A DNA stretch of 64,000 nt from Pleionea sp. CnH1-48 (GTDB taxonomy: Bacteria > Pseudomonadota > Gammaproteobacteria > Enterobacterales > Kangiellaceae), in contig NZ_JAMXSB010000016.1 in assembly GCF_024124665.1 (NCBI RefSeq), positions 106,647 to 170,646 of the forward strand, written 5' to 3'. Positions 1-8,255 of the stretch are shown here, piece by piece. Made by a program: the position numbers and the translations under genes. Within the stretch, counting starts at the first letter, position 1, and every line of letters starts with the position of its first letter. Below the pieces are notes generated by a model. That model saw only the letters and a list, made by a program, of their open reading frames with translations. It had not been told where the DNA came from and searched no databases.

Positions 1-179
1 CTAAGCATTTTGATGCGGCAATGTCTTTGTGCCGTCAAAAAATGGATAAGAAGCAATTTTACCGAATGATAAGCCGCAGGCCGTTATTATCCTTGCAAAC
101 GCTATTTCGTATCTATTGGCAAGCTCTAAAGCTCTTTGTTAAGCGTATTCCTTTATATACTCATCCCGGTTATAAATAG
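1..179 (+). CDS. DUF1365 family protein, C-terminal part
   Basis: The open frame enters from the left edge (first full codon at base 3) and stops at 177-179. The last residues, IYWQALKLFVKRIPLYTHP, fit the usual C-terminus of DUF1365 proteins, where an IYWQAL-type segment is followed by a basic stretch and a YxHP ending. It lies 11 bases upstream of the cyclopropane-synthase gene, the order in which DUF1365, cfa and DUF2878 genes commonly occur. The exact role of DUF1365 is not established; the context points to membrane fatty-acid modification. Only about 58 residues are visible. Confidence 0.75.
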   Translation, partial: KHFDAAMSLCRQKMDKKQFYRMISRRPLLSLQTLFRIYWQALKLFVKRIPLYTHPGYK

Positions 180-190
180 GAGAAAATTAA

Positions 191-1432
191 ATGAGTAGTA
201 GCCGGTTAATTACCGATAAAATCAGTCAATCTAAGAGCTCATCATCCTGGTTATCATCGGTGTGCCGTAGTGTGTGTTTAAGAGGCCTCAAGCACATTCA
301 AAAAGGACAGCTTGTGGTCATCGAAGGCGATCAACGTTTTGTTTTTGGCAACGACGATTCCTTAAAAGCAAATGTCATTGTGCGAGATCCTCGGTTTTAT
401 AGCCGACTTCTATCCTCAGGTAGTGTCGGGGCGGGTGAAGCCTTTATCGAAGAGTGGTGGGACTCTGACAATGTGACGGATGTCATTCAAGTAGTGGCTG
501 CCAACTTGCCGATGATTGATCGAATTGAGTCATTCTCTCGCTGGTTTAGTAAACCTGTTAATTGGTTGAAAAGTAATTTTATATGGAATACCCGTAAGCG
601 TTCAAAAGACAACATTGTCGCCCACTATGATTTAGGAAACGAACTTTATTCTCGATTTCTGGATGAAACCATGCTTTATTCTGCTGCAATGTTCCCCCGA
701 GAGGAAGCTTCTCTATATGAAGCCTCTGTACATAAATTACAGGTGATTTGTAAAAAGCTGGATTTAAAGCCGGGTGATAAGGTTTTAGAAATTGGTACCG
801 GGTGGGGGGCTCTTGCTATCTGTATGGCTAAAGACTATCAATGCCAGGTCACTACAACGACTTTATCGGATGAGCAGTTTGAGTATACGCAAGCATTGAT
901 CGAAGAGCAGGGTTTGCAAGAACAGATTACTTTACTCAAAACAGATTACCGTGATTTGACGGGTAAGTTTGATAAGATTGTCTCTATTGAAATGATTGAG
1001 GCCGTCGGTCATGAGCTTCTGGACCATTATTTTAAACAGTGCAATCAACTACTGCGACCTAATGGTAAGTTGCTGATACAGTCCATACTCATTGATGATA
1101 ACCGCTACCAAAGTTACAAGGAAGGTTGTGACTTTATTCAAAAATATATATTCCCTGGTGGAGCTTTGCCTTCTGATCAAGTGATTCGCGAAAAAATTTC
1201 TCATGAGAGTGAGTTGAGTCTTGACGGTGTGGAGCATTTTGGTCGGGATTATGCACGAACATTAACATTGTGGCGCAACAACTTTAATAAGCACTGGCAA
1301 GATATTAAACCTTTTGGCTACGACCAGCGTTTTTATCGGTTGTGGAATTTTTATTTTCATTACTGTGAAGGTGGCTTTCTACAAAACACCATCAGTGTCG
1401 CTCACTTTCAGGTCAGCAAGAGCAGTGAGTAA
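191..1432 (+). CDS. cfa: cyclopropane-fatty-acyl-phospholipid synthase
   Basis: SAM-dependent enzyme that methylenates the double bond of unsaturated acyl chains in membrane phospholipids. At 413 aa it is slightly longer than E. coli Cfa (382 aa). Visible family features are AHYDLGNELYSRFLD (about 144-158), the SAM-binding motif VLEIGTGWG (198-206), and SIEMIEAVG (265-273). The start ATG follows AGGAGA at a good distance. It sits in a tight operon: DUF1365 upstream, DUF2878 starting 3 bases after the stop, then a chalcone-isomerase-like gene. In Rhodobacter and several gammaproteobacteria this cluster belongs to the RpoE-ChrR singlet-oxygen regulon, and that sigma/anti-sigma pair lies 3 kb away here. 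Regulation by it is inferred. Confidence 0.95.
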   Translation: MSSSRLITDKISQSKSSSSWLSSVCRSVCLRGLKHIQKGQLVVIEGDQRFVFGNDDSLKANVIVRDPRFYSRLLSSGSVGAGEAFIEEWWDSDNVTDVIQVVAANLPMIDRIESFSRWFSKPVNWLKSNFIWNTRKRSKDNIVAHYDLGNELYSRFLDETMLYSAAMFPREEASLYEASVHKLQVICKKLDLKPGDKVLEIGTGWGALAICMAKDYQCQVTTTTLSDEQFEYTQALIEEQGLQEQITLLKTDYRDLTGKFDKIVSIEMIEAVGHELLDHYFKQCNQLLRPNGKLLIQSILIDDNRYQSYKEGCDFIQKYIFPGGALPSDQVIREKISHESELSLDGVEHFGRDYARTLTLWRNNFNKHWQDIKPFGYDQRFYRLWNFYFHYCEGGFLQNTISVAHFQVSKSSE

Positions 1433-1435
1433 TCT

Positions 1436-1969
1436 ATGTTATATCAATACTCCTTATCTAAGCTGCTGAGTAACTTTACTGCTTTTCAGCTTGGCTGGTT
1501 AGCTTGTGCTTTTTGGCATGATACTCGTTCTGTGGTTGTGACTGCCATGTTACTAATGTGGCTCTACCATTCGGAGCCGTGGAGCAAGGTGCGAATTTTT
1601 ATCACTATTCAATGTGCAGTCATTGGTATCTTTGTCGATTCGATACTGAGCTACTTAGGGGTGCTGAGCTTTTCTCCCGTGTTTTTCCTGCTCCCTTTCT
1701 GGCTTGTTCTATTATGGTTTTTATTCTCTAGTACCTTGACCATCAGTCTTGATTGGTTAATGCGTCGACCGGTCTATGCTTTTATCGCTGGCTCTGTTTT
1801 TGGGCCCGCAGCTTATTGGGCTGGCGCTCAGTTTGAGGCTCTTCAAGTGGCAGGCGAGCTTGGTTATCCCATTCTGTCCATTGTCTGGGCATTGCTCATG
1901 CTTGTATTCAGCGGACTAATTCGGCTACAGCCTAACCATCATTTTATTAATCGGCGGTCGAACTCATGA
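1436..1969 (+). CDS. DUF2878 integral membrane protein
   Basis: A 177-aa protein with about five hydrophobic segments. The spacing of the helices, the AFWHDTRSV-type N-terminal segment and a GxxFGPAAYWAG segment (about 119-131) fit DUF2878, a small membrane family found beside cfa and DUF1365. It starts 3 bases after cfa and overlaps the next gene by 4 bases (ATGA), so translation is probably coupled. Function is unknown; a role in handling modified membrane lipids is inferred from context only. Confidence 0.85.
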   Translation: MLYQYSLSKLLSNFTAFQLGWLACAFWHDTRSVVVTAMLLMWLYHSEPWSKVRIFITIQCAVIGIFVDSILSYLGVLSFSPVFFLLPFWLVLLWFLFSSTLTISLDWLMRRPVYAFIAGSVFGPAAYWAGAQFEALQVAGELGYPILSIVWALLMLVFSGLIRLQPNHHFINRRSNS

Positions 1970-2475
1970 AAGCATCTCTTACCTTAATTTTCGTCGCTAT
2001 GAGTTCTCTTTGTTTATCGACTTCTTCGTCCTTAGTTGAGTTGGGCAAAGGGACTTACACATGGTGGGGTATTTCTATATATAACGCCTCTTTATGGGGA
2101 GCTCAGCCTTTCAATGGAGATTACGGTAGGACTCGACCATTACGTTTGAACATTCGTTATTTGATGGATATTGAGGGTGAAGAACTGGTTGAAACAACGA
2201 TGGATGAGTGGCTTGATTTAGAGCTGGATAAAACAACTGAGTGCCAAGACATTAACCGATGGGAGAAGCAGCTGAATAAAATATGGCCAGACATTAAAGA
2301 GGGAGACCAACTAACACTAGATGTGATGACGACTGGCGAATCTATCTTTCTGTTCAATGAACAACCTATTGGCCGTATTAAAGACCCATTTTTTGCTGGT
2401 TGTTTTTTGGCAATCTGGTTGCATGAAGCGACGAATGCACCAGCACTAAGAGAGCAGTTGTTAGGATTACAGTAG
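1966..2475 (+). CDS. chalcone-isomerase-like secreted protein
   Basis: A 169-aa protein with an N-terminal signal sequence (hydrophobic residues about 4-20) followed by the fold signature of bacterial chalcone-isomerase-like proteins: GKGTYTWWGISIYNASLW near the N-terminus, an IRYLMDIEGEELVE segment, and a C-terminal GRIKDPFFAGCFLAIWL helix. The bacterial members are thought to bind fatty acids or related lipids rather than flavonoids. It is the last gene of the cfa operon, and its ATG overlaps the DUF2878 stop. A periplasmic lipid-related role is inferred. Confidence 0.82.
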   Translation: MKASLTLIFVAMSSLCLSTSSSLVELGKGTYTWWGISIYNASLWGAQPFNGDYGRTRPLRLNIRYLMDIEGEELVETTMDEWLDLELDKTTECQDINRWEKQLNKIWPDIKEGDQLTLDVMTTGESIFLFNEQPIGRIKDPFFAGCFLAIWLHEATNAPALREQLLGLQ

Positions 2476-2630
2476 CTTTATTGCGTTTTTTGTAATAATT
2501 TTGTCGAGGGAAAGACTCAGTAGATAATTGCTTAGAGAAGGAGTCTCTGAGCCGTATAAATAAAATTAATCTTGTTAGGGGCCATCATCTAAAGATCTAT
2601 AGCCCCTGATCATCAAGGAGACGTATTTTG

Positions 2631-3542
2631 ATGAGAAATGACCAAAAATCTAAAGCTAAACTAGGCCTTGCGGGAATGGTTGCATTCTCGGCTATCGCGC
2701 TGATTATGGGAACTGTTTTCACCGTTGACGAAGGTCATGTTGGGGTTGTGAAGCGGTTTGGAAAAGCCATTGAACAAGTCGACCCAGGCATTCACATGAA
2801 GGTTCCAATCATGGATGCGGTGGTCGAGATAGAAGTGCGAACGCGCAAGAATGTAGAAACCATGAATGCGGCGACAGCGGAGCAAATGCCCGTAAAAGCG
2901 GTGACTGCTGTTAACTGGACGGTAACAAAAAGTGCGGCTATTGAACTGTATAAGCAATATGGTGGCCTTGATCAATTTGAGCAACGTATCTTAGATCCTA
3001 GATTGCGTAGTGCAAGCAAGGCGGGGTTAGCCGAGTTTAAAGCCGAACAAATTATACAGAACCGAAATGCTGCAATACGTCGTATTGAGCAACTGCTAGA
3101 AGAGGAAACAGCAGGGCTTCCTATTGAACTCGGTGATGTTCAAATCGAAGATGTTAATTTGCCTCCCAAATATATTCAGTCCATTGAAACAAAACAAACG
3201 GAACTGAACCTGGCCGCGGCGGAAAAACACAAACTTGAACGTCAAAACCTTGAAGCGCAACGAGAAGTAAATACCGCTAACGCTCGTCGTGATGCAACGA
3301 AAGCGAAAGCTGATGGTGAAGCCTATAAAATTAAAGCAGAAGCTGAAGCCCAGGCTTACGCTATTTTGCAAAAAGGTAAAGCAGAAGCTTCTGCTATCGA
3401 AGCAAAAGCGAAAGCAATTGCCAAGAACAACACCTTGGTAGAATACGTTCGTGCACAACAGTGGAATGGACAGATGCCAACCACATTAATGGGAGCTGAC
3501 CAATCTATTCTGTGGAATATGGGGGCACAGCAGAAAAAGTAA
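2631..3542 (+). CDS. prohibitin / SPFH-domain membrane protein
   Basis: An N-terminal membrane segment (about 14-33) is followed by an SPFH (band 7) domain starting at VDEGHVGVVKRFGKAIEQVDPGIH, as in prohibitin, HflK and HflC. A long charged, Ala/Lys/Glu-rich coiled coil follows (about 190-265), then a short C-terminal tail. Such proteins form ring assemblies that organise membrane proteases and domains. Two start codons are possible: TTG at 2628 and ATG at 2631; AAGGAG at 2615-2620 suits the ATG with a 10-base spacer. The gene is monocistronic and ends in a clear terminator. No HflK/HflC partner is adjacent, so it is more prohibitin-like. Confidence 0.88.
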   Translation: MRNDQKSKAKLGLAGMVAFSAIALIMGTVFTVDEGHVGVVKRFGKAIEQVDPGIHMKVPIMDAVVEIEVRTRKNVETMNAATAEQMPVKAVTAVNWTVTKSAAIELYKQYGGLDQFEQRILDPRLRSASKAGLAEFKAEQIIQNRNAAIRRIEQLLEEETAGLPIELGDVQIEDVNLPPKYIQSIETKQTELNLAAAEKHKLERQNLEAQREVNTANARRDATKAKADGEAYKIKAEAEAQAYAILQKGKAEASAIEAKAKAIAKNNTLVEYVRAQQWNGQMPTTLMGADQSILWNMGAQQKK

Positions 3543-3556
3543 CACACTTTCGAGAA

Positions 3557-3584
3557 GGGGCGCTCAAAGAGCGTCCCTTTTTTT
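3557..3584 (+). terminator. rho-independent terminator of the SPFH gene
   Basis: A nine-pair stem (GGGGCGCTC with GAGCGTCCC, one G-U pair, AAA loop) is followed directly by seven T residues, 14 bases after the stop codon. Confidence 0.9.
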
Positions 3585-3759
3585 GTTAAATTGCGAAAGC
3601 TCATATCCAATCTTATCGTTTGTTTTACTCAGTTTGAACTTTATCTAACAGACTCTTGCGAGCGATCCTTGACCATTCAAGTTAACTAACTTTGTAATCT
3701 GTGTTACTTTGCAAGTTACCAATACGAGTTGTTATGCCGAATAAAAAACTGAGTGCATT

Positions 3760-4125
3760 ATGAAAAATATCGATTCAGTTGACCTAAATGAATTTATTCT
3801 TTCGATTCATAAAGATAATTCCGTTCATTCTAATAAGATCGAATTTGGAGCGCCAAAAGAGATCAAGGGAACTACCATTGGTTTGGCAACGATGGAGTGT
3901 AGTCCACCCCATAATGGTGAGCGTCATAACGATGGCGATGAAATAATCATTTTACTTAGCGGAAAAATAGCGGTTGAGTCTGATTCAAATCCAGATAAGT
4001 GTTTGGAGTTGAAACCTGGTGATTCCTGCATAATACGAAAAGGCGAGTGGCACAAAATCCAAGTTATTGAAAAGGCTCAACTCGTTTATGTGACACCAGG
4101 TTTAAATAACGAATATCGATTCTAA
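3760..4125 (+). CDS. small cupin-domain protein
   Basis: A 121-aa single-domain cupin. The two motifs are visible: H-x(n)-GDE-type residues in ERHNDGDEIIILLSGK (about 52-67), and the second motif LKPGDSCIIRKGEWHKI (about 87-103) with a conserved Gly, Asp and His. These would form a beta-barrel metal site. The substrate cannot be read from sequence. It is transcribed towards the anti-sigma gene chrR, which also ends in a cupin domain, but the two are not close copies. A promoter probably lies in 3600-3759. Confidence 0.8.
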   Translation: MKNIDSVDLNEFILSIHKDNSVHSNKIEFGAPKEIKGTTIGLATMECSPPHNGERHNDGDEIIILLSGKIAVESDSNPDKCLELKPGDSCIIRKGEWHKIQVIEKAQLVYVTPGLNNEYRF

Positions 4126-4233
4126 ATTCGACGTAGCAGGACACAACTTCAGAACCTGCTTATGGCACAAATGAAGCTGTCGTATTTACTCGCATCTTAA
4201 TGATTGAGTTTGATAGCTCTAGTTAAGACTTAT

Positions 4234-4863
4234 TCAGTTAAATAGCCAGTTAAGTACCGGGCCAAATGTGCCTGTAAACTTTAAAGGTGCGTCCGTAATT
4301 GCCAGGCAGATACATTCACTGTCCGCTTGAGGAGAGTGTTCGTGGTTTCTGTCTCGAACAACGTAATCTCCACGACGATAGTGTCCCAAATGGTCATGGA
4401 ATGAACCCTGCAATAATACCGTGATTTCTTTCCCCTGATGAGTGTGTTTAGGGACTTTCATTCCAGGCTTAATATAAATCAGTTTTACTTCTAACCCATC
4501 ATCATTAGCTGCCAAAGGTAGCTCGGCAAATCGTTTGGTTCGCCAGTGCCAGTTCAGTTGATCGGTTTCTCCTCTTACCGCTTTATGGATGATATCAGAA
4601 TAGTCTGAAGTCGACGGTTGCGGCTTGCTGTCAGTTTGTTTTCGAATAGCATCCAAAACATTGGCGGCATTGATATGCGTGAGAGGCTGGGGCTCGAGTT
4701 TATCAAGCCAGTCTCCGCCAAACGATTCAAGCTGATGAACATGCGAGGCACAGTGTGGGCACATATTTAAATGTATCTGAATGGCCGTTTGTCTGGCAAA
4801 ACTGAGTCGACCAGAAGCAAATGCTAATAGCTGCTGGGAGTCGGGGTGATGTTGGCAAGTCAT
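4234..4863 (-). CDS. chrR: ChrR-type zinc anti-sigma factor with cupin domain
   Basis: Cytoplasmic anti-sigma factor that holds the ECF sigma factor encoded just upstream. The N-terminal zinc anti-sigma domain has His5/His6, His31, Cys35 and Cys38 in the HxxxCxxC arrangement, matching the zinc ligands known for Rhodobacter sphaeroides ChrR. The C-terminal domain is a cupin with His140, His142, Glu146 and His176, matching the second metal site of that protein. In the characterised system, singlet oxygen triggers ChrR turnover and frees the sigma factor. The start ATG overlaps the sigma stop (ATGA), so the two are translationally coupled. The cfa operon 1.8 kb away is a likely target. Confidence 0.93.
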   Translation of the reverse strand: MTCQHHPDSQQLLAFASGRLSFARQTAIQIHLNMCPHCASHVHQLESFGGDWLDKLEPQPLTHINAANVLDAIRKQTDSKPQPSTSDYSDIIHKAVRGETDQLNWHWRTKRFAELPLAANDDGLEVKLIYIKPGMKVPKHTHQGKEITVLLQGSFHDHLGHYRRGDYVVRDRNHEHSPQADSECICLAITDAPLKFTGTFGPVLNWLFN

Positions 4864-5486
4864 TGTGTACCTCTCATTAACTTGCTTAAGTTATTTATTG
4901 CGCTACGAATTCTTCCTTTTACTGTACCGAGTGTGATGTTCAGTGCATCGGCTGTTTTTTGATGACTCAGTTCTTCAAAGTAGACTTTTTGCAAAATCGT
5001 CACTTGTTCTTCTGGCAGGTGTTTAATCAAGGTCTTCACCTCGTCAAACTGACGTGCGTCGTATTGTTCACTTTGCTCGTCTCCTGCCCAATCGTCTTGC
5101 TCCACATCTAATGTAGGGACCTGACGATTCTGCTTTCGGTAGAAATCCAGCTTCTTGTTTCTTGCGATAGTAAAGATCCAGGTCGATACCTGACCTTTAT
5201 TAGACTCAAAGTAATTGGCAAACTTCCACACGCTGATGAAGGTTTCTTGTGTCAATTCTTCGCTAACTCTTTCGTCAAGTTGAGCTTTGATAAAAAAGTG
5301 CTTAACTCGCGGAGCAAAATAATCAAATAGCTGCTGAAAAGCTTTTGTGTCTTCTTTTTGAGCGATAGCGAGCACGCAATCAATCCAGCGTTGATTTGGG
5401 CGTTCCGACGCGCTGTTATGTGGGTTGTTGCTCGACAATTTTTTATTAAAACCTTGGCGCTTAAATTGCACTACATTGGTCATCAT
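4860..5486 (-). CDS. rpoE: ECF sigma factor, RpoE/ECF11 type
   Basis: A 208-aa extracytoplasmic-function sigma factor. Region 2 is visible at LTQETFISVWKFANYF with the following STWIFTIARNKKLDFYRK (about 75-112). Region 4 is EEQVTILQKVYFEELSHQKTADALNITLGTVKGRI (about 155-190), with a helix-turn-helix. The first 35 residues are a poorly conserved extension. It is co-transcribed with chrR by a 4-base overlap, the standard arrangement for this sigma/anti-sigma group. By homology it should direct RNA polymerase to singlet-oxygen and lipid-damage genes such as cfa. I could not identify a convincing autoregulated promoter upstream. Confidence 0.93.
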   Translation of the reverse strand: MMTNVVQFKRQGFNKKLSSNNPHNSASERPNQRWIDCVLAIAQKEDTKAFQQLFDYFAPRVKHFFIKAQLDERVSEELTQETFISVWKFANYFESNKGQVSTWIFTIARNKKLDFYRKQNRQVPTLDVEQDDWAGDEQSEQYDARQFDEVKTLIKHLPEEQVTILQKVYFEELSHQKTADALNITLGTVKGRIRSAINNLSKLMRGTQ

Positions 5487-5659
5487 ACACCATTTACGTG
5501 TGTTGCTTACCTAATCATCGCCTTGCTACCTGATATATAGCAAATTAAGATGGTCTGGGTAGAGTCGTTCAATTGGCTCTGGATATTTTGTTATACGCTC
5601 AATAAAGATGATTGGAGCAAATGGATAAAAAGACATGCAGATACATCTTTCTCACTAGC

Positions 5660-5722
5660 AAAATACAGAGTGAGGCTGCATTCGTTCATTCCAGTCACTT
5701 AGTAAGCTAAGCTCTTTCAACT
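5660..5722. repeat. decayed copy of palindromic intergenic repeat
   Basis: The stretch around CAGTCACTTAGTAAGCTAAG (from about 5692) closely matches the centre of the better-preserved 126-bp palindromic element at 23713-23838. Bases before it (GCTGCATTCGTTCATTC) also align loosely. The outer arms of that element are not recognisable here, so this is a partial or decayed copy in the gap between the sigma gene and the methyltransferase gene. Confidence 0.5.
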
Positions 5723-5768
5723 CACCACTCATGTGATAAAATAGCGGGCTCTTATTGCATAACTATGT

Positions 5769-6476
5769 GTGCAGCAAAGCACATTGCGACTATTTATCAG
5801 GGTTTCCACTTTGTTTGCTAATTCAAAGGAAGTTTCATCAAATCAATCGGGTCTTTATGAGCATCTGGAAAAAGTGGTGTGTCGCCATCGAGACTCGGAG
5901 TACAAAAAACCTATTCAGGCTCATAATCATGAAGCTTTTGAGCAATTGGTGGTCTGGATTGATGGACGTTCTAAGCCACTGATCATGGATTCCTGTTGTG
6001 GAACAGGGATGAGTACGGTTAATTTGGCTAAGCAGCACCCAGAACATCTGGTTGTTGGCGTGGATCAGTCAAAAGTGAGGATCACCAAGCCAGGCAGTGG
6101 TGGTGAGGATGTGCCTGATAATTGCCTGTTTTTACGCGCTAATTGCGAAGATGTTTGGCGTTTGTGTATTGAAGCTAACCTCTTATTTGAGAAGCACTAT
6201 ATTTTGTACCCGAACCCGTGGCCAAAAGCGGATCATTTTAAGCGTCGTTGGCATGGGCATCCGGTATTTTCGTATTTGCCTCGACTATCACCCTATATCC
6301 ATCTGCGTAGCAACTGGCCTGTTTATTTAGCCGAATTTGCTAAAGCCTGGTCGCTGCTGGGCTATACTGAATATGCAGTTGAAGAACTGGAGGTAGGTTC
6401 GCCGCTTACTTTATTTGAGCATAAGTATCATGAGAGTGGGCAGCATTTGTACCAACTTACAGTGACAGCTTCATAA
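5769..6476 (+). CDS. TrmB-like SAM-dependent methyltransferase
   Basis: The Rossmann methyltransferase motif I reads IMDSCCGTGMSTVNLA (about 77-92). It is followed by VVGVDQS (motif II) and the segment LYPNPWPKADHFKRRWHGHP (about 153-172), which is the hallmark of tRNA (guanine-N7) methyltransferase TrmB and its relatives (YPDPWPKxxHxKRR). The protein diverges elsewhere from housekeeping TrmB, so it may be a paralogue with a different target. The start is uncertain: GTG at 5769 opens the frame but no clear ribosome site precedes it, and a later start is possible. It stands alone. Confidence 0.75.
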   Translation: MQQSTLRLFIRVSTLFANSKEVSSNQSGLYEHLEKVVCRHRDSEYKKPIQAHNHEAFEQLVVWIDGRSKPLIMDSCCGTGMSTVNLAKQHPEHLVVGVDQSKVRITKPGSGGEDVPDNCLFLRANCEDVWRLCIEANLLFEKHYILYPNPWPKADHFKRRWHGHPVFSYLPRLSPYIHLRSNWPVYLAEFAKAWSLLGYTEYAVEELEVGSPLTLFEHKYHESGQHLYQLTVTAS

Positions 6477-6941
6477 CGACGGAATGTTTTCTTTTTTGTT
6501 AGGGCGCTCAAACCTTTTGCCGATGGTTATCGTCCAAAGCGACATGAGATAAGCTTTTGCGCTTTGTTTTGCCAGTTGAAACATTTATTTACGAATGATT
6601 GCATCCAACTTTGCAATTAGACGAATCATTAGTGTTATTCACAATAAATCATAAAAAAGCACATTAAAGACCAGTGGTTGAGCTTCTTGATTGGTTATAT
6701 TTTCAAGTAAAAACAATATGTTATGTGATTTTGTTTAAGTTGGCATTAGAAATGCTTTAACAAAATAGCAAATGGCTTTAGGCATCTTTATTCAGCGCTA
6801 AGTCAGCTTATCTCAATATAATATCGGTTGTGTTTTAGTGAGTCGGTGTTATATTTGTGTATAACACTATGCGGCGGAAGCATAAGGTTTGTTTCATTGG
6901 GCAAAGTTGAGCAACAATCAAACGATAGATTGGATCTGATT
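6477..6941. other. intergenic region before efflux operon
   Basis: AT-rich, with no open frame of convincing quality and no repeat seen. It must contain the promoter of the RND operon. The open frame of the adaptor extends back to 6828, but those extra 38 codons lack a signal-peptide character and I place the start at 6942. I see no clear operator. Confidence 0.4.
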
Positions 6942-8045
6942 ATGAATTCGAAATACAAAAATCCATTAAGAGTATGTTTATGTTTGGGTTTATCCATGGT
7001 TCTAATGGCATGTGGGGACGAAAACGCTAAGGAGCAAGCCGAGAACAAGGAAGAAAAGAAAAAAGTAGCCGTGCCAGTTGAGGTTGCTAAAGTCGTTGAG
7101 GGCAGTATCAATGCTGTTTATACCAATACGACTTCTTTGGAAGCAGAAGAAGAGGCAACGGTCGTAGCCAAAACAGGAGAAATCGTTACCAAGATTTTTG
7201 TTGAAGAAGGTGATTTAGTTAAGCAAGGACAAGTACTTGCTCAGTTGGACGTAGAAAAACTTAAGTTAGAAATGAAGCGCTCCGAAGCCAACCTGAAAAA
7301 GTTGGAAAATGAGTTAGAAAGAAATCGTCGCATCTACAAAAAGAAAATGGTCAGTTCAGATACTTTTGAGCGCTTAAAGTTTGAATATGCAGCGCAAAAA
7401 GCAGCTTACGAGCTGGCTCAACTAAATGCTCGTTATGCCACCATTAAAGCGCCTATTGATGGCATTGTATCCGAGCGTTTAATTAAAGTCGGTAACATGG
7501 TGAACGTCAATCAGGCTGTTTTTAAAATCACTGATTTCGATTCGCTTCACGCTATTATCCATGTTCCTGAAAAAGAATTAAGTAAACTTAAAGTTAACCA
7601 GTTGGCTAACTTGCGTGTTGATGCCCGCGAAGGAGAGTATTTTCAAGGGCATATAGAGCGTATTAGTCCTGTTATTAATTCAAACAGCGGTACTTTTAAA
7701 GTAACCATCGAAATGGACAATAAAGACTATGTCTTGCGTCCTGGTATGTTTGGCCGTGTTGCCATTGTTTATGCTAACCATGATGACACCTTATTAATTG
7801 ATAAAAATGCATTGATTGCTGAAGAAGGTGCTCCGTCAGTTTTCGTTATTCGAGAAAACAGCGCTCACAAAGTTGTCGTAGAAACTGGCTTTATTGATGC
7901 TCATCACATTGAGGTTTTAGCGGGCGTGTCGGCTGGCGACTTGGTGGTTACAGCCGGACAAAACAGCTTAAAAGATGAGTCTCTTGTGAACATCTTAAAT
8001 CAGGAAGTCACGCAGCAAGCCTTGGAAACCGCAGAAAGCCGTTAA
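6942..8045 (+). CDS. RND efflux periplasmic adaptor (membrane fusion lipoprotein)
   Basis: A 367-aa membrane fusion protein. From the ATG at 6942 it has a lipoprotein signal ending SMVLMACGD, so it should be lipid-anchored in the inner membrane and periplasmic. Order: lipoyl half-motif near TGEIVTKIFVEEGDLVKQGQ, a helical hairpin, the second lipoyl half at ATIKAPIDGIVSERLIKVGN, then beta-barrel and membrane-proximal domains (RPGMFGRVAIV). It joins the pumps encoded by the next two genes to an outer-membrane channel, which is not in the window. The open frame could start at 6828, but the later ATG gives a textbook signal peptide. Confidence 0.92.
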   Translation: MNSKYKNPLRVCLCLGLSMVLMACGDENAKEQAENKEEKKKVAVPVEVAKVVEGSINAVYTNTTSLEAEEEATVVAKTGEIVTKIFVEEGDLVKQGQVLAQLDVEKLKLEMKRSEANLKKLENELERNRRIYKKKMVSSDTFERLKFEYAAQKAAYELAQLNARYATIKAPIDGIVSERLIKVGNMVNVNQAVFKITDFDSLHAIIHVPEKELSKLKVNQLANLRVDAREGEYFQGHIERISPVINSNSGTFKVTIEMDNKDYVLRPGMFGRVAIVYANHDDTLLIDKNALIAEEGAPSVFVIRENSAHKVVVETGFIDAHHIEVLAGVSAGDLVVTAGQNSLKDESLVNILNQEVTQQALETAESR

Positions 8046-8066
8046 TATTGACGGTTTTTAGGGAGG

Positions 8067-8093
8067 GCCAGTTTATTCAAATAAATGAACTGG
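8067..8093 (+). other. hairpin between adaptor and pump genes
   Basis: GCCAGTTTATT pairs with AATGAACTGGC (one G-U) around a 5-base loop. There is no T-run after it, so it is not a standard terminator. It could stabilise the adaptor message or tune expression of the pump genes that start 160 bases later. Confidence 0.4.
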
Positions 8094-8255
8094 CTCATGG
8101 TTCTATAGCCAAAGCATTTCATAGTGCAGCTAGGTGGCCAGCAAATAAATTCCCCAGCTTAGGCGACTAAGTGAAGAGGGTAGTGCGCACAGTCAACACC
8201 ACAGCACTTTGAAAGACGGGTATATTTTAATAAAAGTTTATCAAAAGGCGCTAAC

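Noticed and set aside
5487..5560. Possible ECF11-type autoregulated promoter before the sigma gene
   Set aside because: A TGATTA hexamer is present, but no convincing TGATCC/-10 pair with the right spacing.
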